Shown here piece by piece: positions 1 to 8,263 of a DNA stretch of 58,779 nt. The DNA is from Rhizobiaceae bacterium. GTDB lineage: Bacteria; Pseudomonadota; Alphaproteobacteria; Rhizobiales; Rhizobiaceae. The position numbers and the translations under genes were made by a program. The stretch's first letter is position 1. Each line of letters opens with the position of its first letter. The stretch lies in the NCBI GenBank assembly GCA_027483885.1, contig JAIXTO010000063.1, positions 1 to 58,779 of the forward strand, written 5' to 3'. The notes under the pieces were generated by a model that saw only the letters and a list, made by a program, of their open reading frames with translations, had not been told where the DNA came from and ran no database searches.

Positions 1-600
1 CAGGTGTTTCTGCTGCAATATGCCAATGGCTTTCCGGCAGATCAGGTGGCCTTCGGCAAGGCGTCGACCTCGGCCGACATCATCCGCCTGTCAGAGCTTC
101 GCCAGTGGAAATACGACGTGGGCAACCGCGTGCCCTATCTGGCGCGCCGAGATGCCTCCAACTTTTTGAACCAGATCCTGCTCGCAACGGCGGCCGGCAC
201 GACTGAGGCGACAGGCACCGATGGCCCGCCGGACGCAAAATTCCTGCTGTTCATGGGAAGCGACACCCAGCAGGCGGAAGTGGCGACCCTGCTTGGCCTG
301 CACTGGCACATTCCGCCTTATGTGGACGATGAAACACCGCCAACGGGGGCGCTGACTTTTGAGCGGCTGCACGATGCGACGGGCAAGGCCTATGTGCGCC
401 TTGGTTTCGTGGCGCCGACACTCGACCAGATCCGCGAGGCTTCAACGCTTGACGCGAAAACGCCGCCGCTTCAGGCCGCGGTCACGCTTCCCGGCTGCGA
501 GAGCGAGATGGTGGACGGCGCCTGCCCGCTGGACAGTTTTTTGAAGATCGCCCGCGCATCGCTCGACATGAGCGCGGTGGCAACTCAGGCCTATCGATAG
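1..600 (+). CDS. Histidine-type (acid) phosphatase, 3' part only
   Basis: This is the C-terminal roughly 200 residues of a histidine acid phosphatase of the AppA phytase / Agp glucose-1-phosphatase type, an enzyme that is normally periplasmic and removes phosphate from phytate or sugar phosphates. The reading frame is open through base 1, so the N-terminus with the catalytic RHG motif lies outside the window. The end matches the family well: a TPP-G-L-FER block after the second catalytic motif, and a late Cys pair (GCESE, ACPLD). The second catalytic motif, usually HD inside GHDTN, reads GSDTQ here, so the Asp is kept but the His is Ser. The stop is only 3 bases from the stop of the convergent pdeM gene. 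Family is secure; substrate is unknown. Confidence 0.8.
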   Translation, partial: QVFLLQYANGFPADQVAFGKASTSADIIRLSELRQWKYDVGNRVPYLARRDASNFLNQILLATAAGTTEATGTDGPPDAKFLLFMGSDTQQAEVATLLGLHWHIPPYVDDETPPTGALTFERLHDATGKAYVRLGFVAPTLDQIREASTLDAKTPPLQAAVTLPGCESEMVDGACPLDSFLKIARASLDMSAVATQAYR

Positions 601-603
601 GGG

Positions 604-1332
604 TCAGCCGATCAGGCTGTCGAAGCGGACCGAATAAATCCGGTCCCGGCCGAGAAGATGGGCAATGAGGGCGGCACGGTCGAACAGGCCGTGCATGGCC
701 TTGTGCTTGAGGTCGAGCCCGCCGGTGAGCACCCCGAAGGCGGGCATGACGAGGCGGTTGCCATCCGTGGCAAAACAGGGCCGGCGCACATATTTGCCGC
801 GCCGGCCAACGGTGGCCGATGGATGCAGGTGGCCGGCGACCTCGCCCTTGCCGGCCACAAGGCTCGGTTCGTGGCGGAAGACGAGACCACCATAAACGAG
901 TTCGTCGGCACACTGGCCCGGAAGATCGAATGTACCATCCGGATCATGGTTGCCGTTGATCCAGATCCAGTCGCGCCCGCGCGCAAGGCCATTGATCGTG
1001 TCGCGAAACGGCTGCGGCATCAACTGCGAGCCGCGCCGGTCATGAAAATTGTCGCCGAGCGAAATCACGGTTTTCGGATCGTAACGGGCGATGACGGCCG
1101 ACAGGATGTTGAGCGTCGCCAGCGTATCGTAGGGCGGCAGCATCATGCCGCGCCGGGCAAAGGCGGCGCCTTTTTCCAGATGCAGGTCAGAGACGACAAG
1201 CACGCCATGATCCGGCAGGTAAAGCCCGCCAAGCGGATCGCAGACGCCGGCCACGCCATTGACGAGGATCTCGGCACCGGCTGCAAGGCTCGTGATGTCT
1301 GCGGCGGCAACCGCCAGTCTCTGGTTCATCAT
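604..1332 (-). CDS. pdeM: Ligase-associated DNA damage response endonuclease PdeM (metallophosphoesterase)
   Basis: A calcineurin-like metallophosphoesterase of 242 residues. All metal-binding motifs are visible in order: DLHLEKG (D49, H51), GDN (93-95), GNHD (127-130) and GHLH (167-170). The compact length and the DLHLEKG form are typical of PdeM, the nuclease that accompanies an ATP-dependent DNA ligase, an exonuclease and an Lhr-like helicase in a proposed bacterial DNA-repair set. The helicase gene lies immediately upstream on the same strand with a 47-base gap (if its stop at 1380 is used), so the two are probably co-transcribed. The ligase and exonuclease are not next to them. The start is ATG-ATG; either Met is possible. 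Function is assigned from the family and neighbourhood. Confidence 0.88.
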   Translation of the reverse strand: MMNQRLAVAAADITSLAAGAEILVNGVAGVCDPLGGLYLPDHGVLVVSDLHLEKGAAFARRGMMLPPYDTLATLNILSAVIARYDPKTVISLGDNFHDRRGSQLMPQPFRDTINGLARGRDWIWINGNHDPDGTFDLPGQCADELVYGGLVFRHEPSLVAGKGEVAGHLHPSATVGRRGKYVRRPCFATDGNRLVMPAFGVLTGGLDLKHKAMHGLFDRAALIAHLLGRDRIYSVRFDSLIG

Positions 1333-1379
1333 CGTCGTCTTCTGTGGCGAGCCCGTTCCCGCCGTCCCCGTCGTCGTTC

Positions 1380-3914
1380 CTAGCCCATCGCCTCGGCAAT
1401 CAGATCCTCGGCAGCCTCTGCCAGCACCGCATCCTGCGCTTCGCCGGCGACCGGCTCGCGGCCGATTTCCAGCATGACCGGAACGGCAAGCGGCGAGACC
1501 CGATCGAGCGGGCGATGCACGACATGGCCCTTGATTCGCAAAAGCATAGCGCCAAGCCGGCCAATATCCAAAAGCCCTGATGCCGCATCCCGCCGTGTGG
1601 CCTCCAGAAGCACATGATCCGGCTCGTGGCTGCGCAGCACGTCATAGATGAGATCGGTGGAGACCGTGACCTGTCGGCCGGTCTTTTCCTTGCCGGGATG
1701 GCGCCGCTCGATGAGGCCGGAAATCACCGCGCAGTTTCGAAACGTGCGCTTCAGCAGAAAGCTTTCATCCAGCCAGGCCTCCAGGTCGTCGCCCAGCATG
1801 TCCTCATCGAACAGGTCGGCAAGGCTTAAACGCCCCCGCGCGATCATCTCGCCGATGTCGTTGAGGCCCCAGATGGCGAGCGAATAGTCGGTGGCGACAA
1901 AGCCGAGCGGGCGGGCACCCGCCCGTTCCAGCCGGCGCGTCAACAGCATGCCGAGCGTCTGGTGCGCCAGCCGGCCTTCGAAACAGTAGGCGATGAGAAA
2001 GAAGCGCTGTCCACGGGGAAAGGTTTCGACCAGCAGTTCGTCGCGCGCCGGCAGCATGGATTTTTCCCGCTGCAAGGCCAGCCAGTCGCGCACCTGATCG
2101 GGCAGCACATGCCAGCGGGCGGGATCGGCAAGCATGGCGCGCACCTGGTCTGCCAGATAGGTGGAGAGCGGAAACCGGCCGCCCGCGTAAGCCGGGATCT
2201 TTGGATCGAGCGAAAAGGCGTTGGAGACGAGGCATTCGTTTTCGCGGATCCCCTCGAAGCGCAGCACCTTGCCGGAAAACAGGAACGTATCGCCCTGCAC
2301 CAGCTGCTCGAGGAAATATTCCTCCACCTTGCCGAGCGACATGCCGCCCCGGCCAATGGTGCCCTTGGCATTGTGCTTGACGAGCCGGACATTCAGCTCG
2401 GCAGCCTCCACGATAGTGCCGAGGTTCATGCGGTATTGCTGGGCGATCTGCGGATTGGAGACGCGAAAGCGGCCCTCCTTCGTCCTGCGGATCTTGGCGT
2501 AACGCTCGTAAGCGCGCAGCGCATAACCGCCGGTCGCGACGAAATCGACGATGCGCTCGAACATCTCCCAGGAAAGCTCGGCATAGGGCGAGGCGCTGGT
2601 GATCTCGCCAAAAAGCTCCAGCGGATCAAAAGGTTCGGCGCAGGCCATGCCGAGCACGTGCTGGGCGAGCACATCGAGCGCACCTTCGCCGACCGGGGGC
2701 GTATCCTGCGCGCCGAGATAATTGGCATCGAGCGCTGCCTGGCACTCCATCACCTCGAAACGGTTGGCGGGCACGAGGATCGCCTTCGACGGCTCGTCCA
2801 TGCGGTGGTTGGAGCGGCCGATGCGCTGGGCAAGCCGCGAGGCGCCCTTGGGGGCGCCGACATGCACGACCAGATCGACATCGCCCCAGTCGAGGCCCAT
2901 GTCGAGCGTCGAGGTGGCAACGACGGCGCGCAGACGGTTGGCGCTCATGGCCGCCTCCACCTTGCGCCGCTGCCCGGCATCGAGAGAGCCGTGATGGAGC
3001 GCAATCGGCAGATTGTCCTCGTTGATCGTCCAGAGTTCCTGAAAGATAAGCTCGGCCTGAAAGCGCGTGTTGACGAAAATCAGCGTCGTCTTGTGGCGGC
3101 GGATTTCGTCGTAGACCTCGGGGATGGCATAGGTGGCGACATGGCCGGACCAGGGGATGCGCTTGTCGCTTGAGAGGATCTTGATATCGGGTGCTGCACC
3201 GCCCGTGACATGCACGAGGCCGGCGGGCGGGGCTGGCGCGCCCTCCGGCCCGCTGTTTTGCGGCACCAGCCAGCGCTGCAGATCCATGGGATCGGCAACG
3301 GTTGCCGACAGGCCGATGGTGGTCAGATCCGGCGCAAGACGACGCAGGCGCGCAAGGCCGAGCGACAGAAGATGGCCGCGCTTGGAGGTGACGAGCGAAT
3401 GCAGCTCGTCCAGCACGACATATTTCAAATCCTTGAAGAAACGTCCGGCATCCTTGTTGGCGATCAGCAGCGCCACCTGCTCCGGCGTCGTGAGCAGAAT
3501 ATCCGGCGGGTTGAGCTTTTGGCGCTGGCGCTTGGATTGCGGGGTGTCGCCGGTGCGGTTTTCCACGGAAACCGGGAGGCGCATTTCCTCAACCGGTTTC
3601 ATCAGGTTGCGCTCGATATCGACGGCGAGCGCCTTCAAGGGCGAGATGTAGAGCGTGTGGACGCCGGTGAAGGCCGCACCCGGCGGCAGTTTTCCGCGGC
3701 GGGTGAGATCGGTGAGCGAGGGCAGGAAGCCGGCAAGCGTCTTGCCCGCTCCGGTCGGCGCAATCAGCAGTATGTTCTCGCCGCCGCTTGCACGCGAGAG
3801 AAGCTCCATCTGGTGGGCGCGCGGGCTCCATCCCTTCAGCGCGAACCAATCCGTAAACGGGCGCGGCAGGAGATCGACGGTCTGGCTCAAGGGTTCGGCA
3901 GGGCTGTTATCCAC
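1380..3914 (-). CDS. Ligase-associated DNA damage response DEXH-box helicase (Lhr-like)
   Basis: A large superfamily 2 helicase of about 844 residues. Visible motifs are Walker A APTGAGKT, a DELH box, LSATVAD (motif III) and the arginine-finger segment QRIGRSNHR. They are followed by the long winged-helix/DUF4145-type C-terminal region (Lhr core) typical of this group. It probably unwinds DNA in repair together with PdeM, whose gene follows on the same strand. The open frame extends to a GTG at 3995, but the first 27 residues look unlike family N-termini (which begin just before a PRF-DWF-GW segment), so I prefer the GTG at 3914. Neither start has a clear ribosome-binding site. Confidence 0.88.
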   Translation of the reverse strand: MDNSPAEPLSQTVDLLPRPFTDWFALKGWSPRAHQMELLSRASGGENILLIAPTGAGKTLAGFLPSLTDLTRRGKLPPGAAFTGVHTLYISPLKALAVDIERNLMKPVEEMRLPVSVENRTGDTPQSKRQRQKLNPPDILLTTPEQVALLIANKDAGRFFKDLKYVVLDELHSLVTSKRGHLLSLGLARLRRLAPDLTTIGLSATVADPMDLQRWLVPQNSGPEGAPAPPAGLVHVTGGAAPDIKILSSDKRIPWSGHVATYAIPEVYDEIRRHKTTLIFVNTRFQAELIFQELWTINEDNLPIALHHGSLDAGQRRKVEAAMSANRLRAVVATSTLDMGLDWGDVDLVVHVGAPKGASRLAQRIGRSNHRMDEPSKAILVPANRFEVMECQAALDANYLGAQDTPPVGEGALDVLAQHVLGMACAEPFDPLELFGEITSASPYAELSWEMFERIVDFVATGGYALRAYERYAKIRRTKEGRFRVSNPQIAQQYRMNLGTIVEAAELNVRLVKHNAKGTIGRGGMSLGKVEEYFLEQLVQGDTFLFSGKVLRFEGIRENECLVSNAFSLDPKIPAYAGGRFPLSTYLADQVRAMLADPARWHVLPDQVRDWLALQREKSMLPARDELLVETFPRGQRFFLIAYCFEGRLAHQTLGMLLTRRLERAGARPLGFVATDYSLAIWGLNDIGEMIARGRLSLADLFDEDMLGDDLEAWLDESFLLKRTFRNCAVISGLIERRHPGKEKTGRQVTVSTDLIYDVLRSHEPDHVLLEATRRDAASGLLDIGRLGAMLLRIKGHVVHRPLDRVSPLAVPVMLEIGREPVAGEAQDAVLAEAAEDLIAEAMG

Positions 3915-4025
3915 GAGGCCTAAGGTAATGGGTCGCGCGGGAATGAGAAGGGGCCGCGCGACACATAGACACGAAGACTGCGACCGGCGCAACACGCCGG
4001 CCGGTCACGCGAGCAGCGCGGTCTG

Positions 4026-4439
4026 TCACTTCAGGACATCGACCCGAACCGTATTGTCGACGATCCGGCCATCCTTGGCTGACACGCGGAATTTTGCGTC
4101 GTCCTTGCCGACATAGCCCGCGTTCGAGGTGTAATAGCCGACGAGCATATCCACCTTGGTGTCGCGGCATTTCTCATACGGTCCCTTGGCCATGGCCGGG
4201 AACCGCTTTTCGGTGACAAAGACCAGCTTGCCGTGCTTCGGCGGCTCCAGGAGATAGGCCTGCGGGATCCCGTCGGCGGTACAATCCCGGTTCAGCTTCC
4301 ACGAGTTTCCGACCCAGGTTCTTTCGCCGGCCACGACTTTCTTGGTAAAGGTATGCGTTTCCACGCTGGCGGCCCCTTCGGTCGCACAACCAGCCAGACT
4401 TGTAAACACCAGCAACATGACTGCACGTTTCATGTTCAT
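4026..4439 (-). CDS. Small hypothetical lipoprotein
   Basis: A 137-residue protein with a lipoprotein signal peptide: MNMKR, a short hydrophobic stretch, then a lipobox LAGC (Cys at about 18). The mature part contains two more Cys residues (in NRDCT and EKCRD) that could form a disulphide, and no transmembrane segment. A strong ribosome-binding site GAGGAG sits 2-3 bases before the ATG, which fixes the start. I do not recognise a named family; rhizobial genomes carry many short outer-membrane or periplasmic lipoproteins of this shape. It is a single gene, upstream of the helicase gene on the same strand with a gap of 111 bases or less, so read-through is possible. Role unknown. Confidence 0.7.
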   Translation of the reverse strand: MNMKRAVMLLVFTSLAGCATEGAASVETHTFTKKVVAGERTWVGNSWKLNRDCTADGIPQAYLLEPPKHGKLVFVTEKRFPAMAKGPYEKCRDTKVDMLVGYYTSNAGYVGKDDAKFRVSAKDGRIVDNTVRVDVLK

Positions 4440-4693
4440 TGCTCCTCCACATCAGATACTGCAGAACGTCTCGGCCAGCAGCTGGCGGGCCACGGCGCAT
4501 ATCAGCCCAGAGCAAGGCGTCCTCTTCAAAGCAAATGCGCGTGATGATGTGATATTATATTACGTTCTTCAGGGGCGCCTCACATAACCTGAGATAGCAA
4601 GGCTTCAGCGGTGCTGCCGCAGCGTGCGGATGCGCGAAACCGGCGCTCGCGATGCGAGGAGACAGGGCCCCCTTCTACCGCTGCCGGAGCACA

Positions 4694-5338
4694 TCACCGC
4701 ACGATATAGCGATCCGTGCGGTGGTTGATGGCGAGTGTGAGGTTGAGTGTCAGTGCCGCAAGGATGGACAAAAGAATCACCATCGGCGTGGCGACGAAAA
4801 AGGAGAGCGCCAGCACCACGCCATCGAGCCCCAGTTGCACGAAGCCGGCGCGCCAGCCGAAGCGGTCCTGCAGGTAAAGCGCCAAAATGCCGAAGCCGCC
4901 AAGGCTTGCGCGGTGGCGAAACAGGGCGAGCATGCCGGTGCCGATGAGAAGCCCGCCAAAGAGGGCCGCGACAAGCGGGTGGATGTCTTCGATGCGGATG
5001 AGGCCGGGCAGAACTTCGGTCAGCACCGAGGTCAAGGCCACGGCGGAAAAGGTTTTCAGCGTGAAGGCAAGGCCAAGGCGCCGATAGGCGATCCAGTAAA
5101 ACGGCAGGTTGAGCAGGAAAAATACCACCCCGAAACTCAGCCCGCTGGAATAACGCAACAGGAAACCAAGGCCGGCCGTGCCGCCGATGAGGAGATGCGC
5201 CGAGGACAGCAGCGTGACGCCGAGGGCTGCCAGCATCGAGCCGGCGGCAATACCCTGGATATCCTCGATGAGCGAATGGCGATCGGTGCTGGAGGCCCAG
5301 AGGCCGATCGGGGTCTTTTCGCTGCCTGTTTTTGCCAT
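4694..5338 (-). CDS. YitT family membrane protein (second of a tandem pair)
   Basis: A 214-residue integral membrane protein of the YitT family (five to six predicted helices), with the family's GGTAG motif in LIGGTAGLGFLL, the RRLG-AF loop and FRHRASLGGFGILALY. Biochemical function of YitT proteins is not firmly established; transport or export has been suggested. The start is the ATG at 5338, which overlaps the stop of the upstream paralogue by one base (TGATG), so the two are translationally coupled. A longer reading with 27 extra residues would run into the upstream gene and is unlikely. The two proteins are clearly homologous along their whole length, ending in the same NHR-DRYIV tail. 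Confidence 0.82.
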   Translation of the reverse strand: MAKTGSEKTPIGLWASSTDRHSLIEDIQGIAAGSMLAALGVTLLSSAHLLIGGTAGLGFLLRYSSGLSFGVVFFLLNLPFYWIAYRRLGLAFTLKTFSAVALTSVLTEVLPGLIRIEDIHPLVAALFGGLLIGTGMLALFRHRASLGGFGILALYLQDRFGWRAGFVQLGLDGVVLALSFFVATPMVILLSILAALTLNLTLAINHRTDRYIVR

Positions 5339-6045
5339 CAGCGCACCACGATATAACGATCGGAGCGATGGTTGACCGCGAGAAACAGGTTGAGGATGAC
5401 GGCGCCGAGAATGGACCACATCACCACCTGCGGCTCCAGTACCAGAAAGGCTGCCGCCATCACACCGGTATCGAAGGCGAGCTGGATGAGACCGGCCTGA
5501 ATGCCGAAGCGCTCCTGGATATAGATGGCGAGAATGCCGACGCCGCCAAGGCTTGCCCGGTGCCGGTAGAGCGCCAGAAGCCCGTATCCGAGCAGAAGCC
5601 CGCCCATCAGCGCGCCCCAGAACGGGTGCAGGTAATCGATGACGAGGAAACGTCCCTCGATTTCGGTAATGACGGAGACTAGGCCGATGGCCAGAAAGGT
5701 TTTTGCCGAAAAGGCAAGGCCGAGACGGCGGAAGGAGAGGTAATAGAACGGCAGGTTGACGATAAAGAACAGGAGGCCGAAGGAGATGTGGAAGGCATAA
5801 TGGATGAGGAAGGCCACACCCGCCGTGCCACCGGTCAACAGCCCGACGCGGTTCAGCAGGTAAAAGCCGAGGCCTGAGACCAGCGCGCCGGTCAACAGAC
5901 CCTGGCTATCCTCCAGCAGCGTATGTTGCGAGGGATCGGCGCTGTAGAAACCCAGCGTTTTCTTTTGCGACAGAACCGTTGCCTTCTTTTCCGACAAGAC
6001 TGCTTTTCCCCTTTTTGATGGGGGCAATTGTGCACCGCAAAACAC
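5338..6045 (-). CDS. YitT family membrane protein (first of a tandem pair)
   Basis: A membrane protein of up to 235 residues, paralogous to the next gene. It shows LLTGGTAGVAFLI, YRHRASLGGVGILAIY and the C-terminal NHRSDRYIVV. The open frame begins at a GTG (6045), with AAGGGGC upstream. A TTG near 5998 preceded by AGGGGA is an alternative start giving about 219 residues and would fit the family length better. The gene pair is translationally coupled (TGATG). No other transporter component is adjacent; the methyltransferase gene upstream ends 53 bases away on the same strand. Two YitT copies could make a heteromeric membrane complex, but this is inference. Confidence 0.8.
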   Translation of the reverse strand: MFCGAQLPPSKRGKAVLSEKKATVLSQKKTLGFYSADPSQHTLLEDSQGLLTGALVSGLGFYLLNRVGLLTGGTAGVAFLIHYAFHISFGLLFFIVNLPFYYLSFRRLGLAFSAKTFLAIGLVSVITEIEGRFLVIDYLHPFWGALMGGLLLGYGLLALYRHRASLGGVGILAIYIQERFGIQAGLIQLAFDTGVMAAAFLVLEPQVVMWSILGAVILNLFLAVNHRSDRYIVVR

Positions 6046-6098
6046 GCCCCTTCAAGATGGTGCGGAGGGTCCCTGTCAAAAGGAAAGAAAGCGTGGGC

Positions 6099-7052
6099 TC
6101 AGGCGCAAAGCCGGGCAAGAAACAGAATGCCGAAGACGGTTTTTCCGGCATCCATGCGAATGTCGGTCTTCACCAGATCGAGAACCTGAAGGCCGGCCTC
6201 GGCAAGACTGTCCCGCACATAGGCCTCATGATGGGCATACCGCAGCGATGGCTGCAGGCAAAAACCTGTCTCCGCATCGCCGCCATCCGCGATGGTTCCG
6301 GCATCCTCGACGGAAAAGGCAAAGAGCCCGTTCGGCTTTAGGAGGTCACGGGCAAGGGAGAACGGCGTATCGAGACTGCCGAGATACATCATGACGTCGG
6401 CGGCCGAGACCAGATCGGCGCGGTGTTTCGGCAGGTCGGGAGAGAACAGGCCGGAACCTTCGACGGGCTCAGACAGATCCGCCTGGCCAAGATGCTGGTA
6501 GATGCCCTTCTCCCCGGCTTTTGCCAGCATGTTGGCGGAGAGGTCAAACCCTTCCAGACGGCCGCTTGTCGCTGCCATCTCAAGCCCGAAAAGACCGGTG
6601 CCGCAGCCGAGATCCACGGTCAGCGCAAAGGGTGCGTGCGGGCCAACAAGACGAAAAAGCTTTTGCGGCACGCTGTAGTTCAGTTTTTCGATGAGCGAGG
6701 CTTCGAACCGGTCGGCATAATCGTCGAACAGACCTTCGACATAAGCCGATGGCGGGCTCTCGGGCGTGGGAGCTGCGCCCAGCAGTGCAAGTTTCAGCGG
6801 CGCGCCAAAAATGCCGGGTTCGTCGAGGTCGGCGGCGCGGCGATAGGCAGCCACCGCCTCGGACGTCAAACCCGCCTTCTCGAAGAATTCCCCCAGCTGA
6901 AACCAGCCGGCGGCCCAGACGGGGGCAAGCTCCAGCGCCTGCGCCATCAAATCCGCGGCGGCACTGGCATCGCCAGATTCCAGCAGCATGCGGGCATAAT
7001 CGGCGCGGCGATCGGCGATCACGTCGCCGGACGAAAATTGGATGGGGGTCAT
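6099..7052 (-). CDS. TPR-containing class I SAM-dependent methyltransferase
   Basis: A 317-residue cytoplasmic protein with two parts. Residues about 10-85 form tetratricopeptide-like helices (LLESGDASAAADLMAQALELAP, then GEFFEKAGLTSEAVAAYRRAA as a second helix pair). The rest is a Rossmann methyltransferase domain with motif I VDLGCGTGLFG and a downstream acidic strand GFDLSANML. It should transfer a methyl group from S-adenosylmethionine, but the substrate cannot be read from the sequence. The start at MTPIQF was chosen because the open frame upstream reads through the divergent promoter region. The gene is divergent from the DUF6460 gene at 7197, leaving 144 bases for both promoters. Confidence 0.82.
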   Translation of the reverse strand: MTPIQFSSGDVIADRRADYARMLLESGDASAAADLMAQALELAPVWAAGWFQLGEFFEKAGLTSEAVAAYRRAADLDEPGIFGAPLKLALLGAAPTPESPPSAYVEGLFDDYADRFEASLIEKLNYSVPQKLFRLVGPHAPFALTVDLGCGTGLFGLEMAATSGRLEGFDLSANMLAKAGEKGIYQHLGQADLSEPVEGSGLFSPDLPKHRADLVSAADVMMYLGSLDTPFSLARDLLKPNGLFAFSVEDAGTIADGGDAETGFCLQPSLRYAHHEAYVRDSLAEAGLQVLDLVKTDIRMDAGKTVFGILFLARLCA

Positions 7053-7196
7053 TGGCTTCGATGCGCAAGAGGATGCGCGCTTCTGGCTGAAGCCACAAAA
7101 AAATACAAGTTCTATCGCAGGACGAGACCCGGCTGCTTGCGGCAGCCGGGCGGCGGACCTATCTCTCTCACCACGCAACCACAGAGGAAAAACGGC

Positions 7197-7463
7197 ATGG
7201 CCGACCAGATGAGCAGGGTTCTCGGAGACAGTCCGGGCCGCACCATCGTCAAACTGATCGTCGTGTCGCTGATCGTCGGCTTCGTCATGGCCGTGTTCGA
7301 CGTGCGCCCGTGGGATGTGTTTTACGGAATCCGCGATTTCGTTGTCGATCTCTGGCATCGCGGTTTCAGCGCGCTGGGCGCCGTCGGTGATTACCTGATC
7401 CTTGGCGCCACCATCGTCATCCCCGCCTTCATCATTCTTCGTCTTTTGAGCTACAGGCGCTAA
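7197..7463 (+). CDS. DUF6460-type small membrane protein
   Basis: An 88-residue protein with two hydrophobic helices: one at about residues 17-34 (IVKLIVVSLIVGFVMAVF) and one at about 63-80 (YLILGATIVIPAFIILRLL). I believe it is the DUF6460 family common in rhizobia, whose function is unknown. The ATG at 7197 follows AGAGGAAAA, a good ribosome-binding site. Its stop overlaps the start of the following CAP-domain gene (TAATG), so the two are translationally coupled. The longer open frame upstream of this ATG is the antisense shadow of the methyltransferase gene and was not used. Confidence 0.72.
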   Translation: MADQMSRVLGDSPGRTIVKLIVVSLIVGFVMAVFDVRPWDVFYGIRDFVVDLWHRGFSALGAVGDYLILGATIVIPAFIILRLLSYRR

Positions 7464-7957
7464 TGACCCGTTCTATCGATCTTCTGGCCCGCCGCGGATT
7501 TCTGCTTGTCTCGGGCGGCGCCCTTGTGACGCTTGCCGGCTGTACGCTGACCCGCCCCACCATCTCGATCGCCGGTGCCACCGACGAGACGCGCGCGGCG
7601 CTGCCGCTCGTGAATGCGCTGCGCCAGAAACACGGCCTGTCCTCCCTTTCCGCCAGCGGGCCGACGGGGCAGGCTGCGGCCGAACAGGCAGTGCGCATGG
7701 CAAAGGCCGGCGAGATGAAGCACCTGATCGGCTTTGGCGATGATTTCGGCGACCGCATGAAACGCAACGGCGTGCCGCTGCCGGCGGCTGAAAACATCGC
7801 CAGCGGCCAGTCCAACGTCACCGATGCGGTGCAGGCCTGGATCGATTCCCCCAAACATCTCGTCAACATGCTCGGCAATTACCGCGCGGTCGGCGTGGCC
7901 GTTGCCCGCGCACCTGCGACATCGCGCACCTATTGGGCCATGGTGCTATCGGCCTGA
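7463..7957 (+). CDS. CAP-domain (SCP/PR1-like) lipoprotein
   Basis: A 164-residue exported protein. The N-terminus has twin arginines (LARRGF) followed by a hydrophobic stretch and a lipobox LAGC (Cys about 27), so it should be a lipoprotein and may use the Tat route. The mature part is a CAP/SCP domain: LVNALRQKHGL, the AENIASG motif, and AWIDSPKHLVNMLGNYRAVGVAV, which match the conserved family blocks. Bacterial CAP proteins are secreted and poorly characterised; some bind lipids or cell-wall components. It is translationally coupled to the DUF6460 gene by TAATG. Confidence 0.82.
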   Translation: MTRSIDLLARRGFLLVSGGALVTLAGCTLTRPTISIAGATDETRAALPLVNALRQKHGLSSLSASGPTGQAAAEQAVRMAKAGEMKHLIGFGDDFGDRMKRNGVPLPAAENIASGQSNVTDAVQAWIDSPKHLVNMLGNYRAVGVAVARAPATSRTYWAMVLSA

Positions 7958-8066
7958 CGCGGCTTGGTTCCAGGATTTTCGCAAGGACAGGAAGACGTCA
8001 ACGCAACCTTACCGCGTCATCTCGGGGGAGGTGGGCGGAGGCGTGCCGATGCTGCTGTCACGTGGT

Positions 8067-8231
8067 TTAGAAACGCGTTGCCTCGCTCACGGGATCGATC
8101 CACATCAGCAACCGGACCAGCAGCACTGCCAGAAGAAGGTCAACGATCACGGTGATCGGCCGGCTATTCTTCAAGATCATCAGGCACCTTGCGACAAACA
8201 GCGGAAGCGCCAGGCGCAACCGAAGATACAC
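8067..8231 (-). CDS. Possible small membrane protein (54 aa)
   Basis: The 306-base gap between the CAP-domain gene and pyrD contains an open frame on the minus strand with a clear protein-like composition: an Arg-rich start, a hydrophobic core (about residues 27-43, PITVIVDLLLAVLLVRL) and a polar tail ending DPVSEATRF. It would be a single-pass membrane peptide. The only in-frame start after the upstream stop is a GTG at 8231, with no clear ribosome-binding site; an ATG inside would give a 37-residue form. It lies 32 bases after the pyrD stop on the same strand. I do not recognise it. Treat as tentative. Confidence 0.35.
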   Translation of the reverse strand: MYLRLRLALPLFVARCLMILKNSRPITVIVDLLLAVLLVRLLMWIDPVSEATRF

Positions 8232-8263
8232 GAGAGATGCAACAATAACCCTAGCGTGCTACT

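Noticed and set aside
1962-3173. Long plus-strand open frame opposite the helicase gene
   Set aside because: High GC gives long antisense frames; composition (many His/Arg/Gly) does not look like a protein, and the helicase on the other strand is complete.
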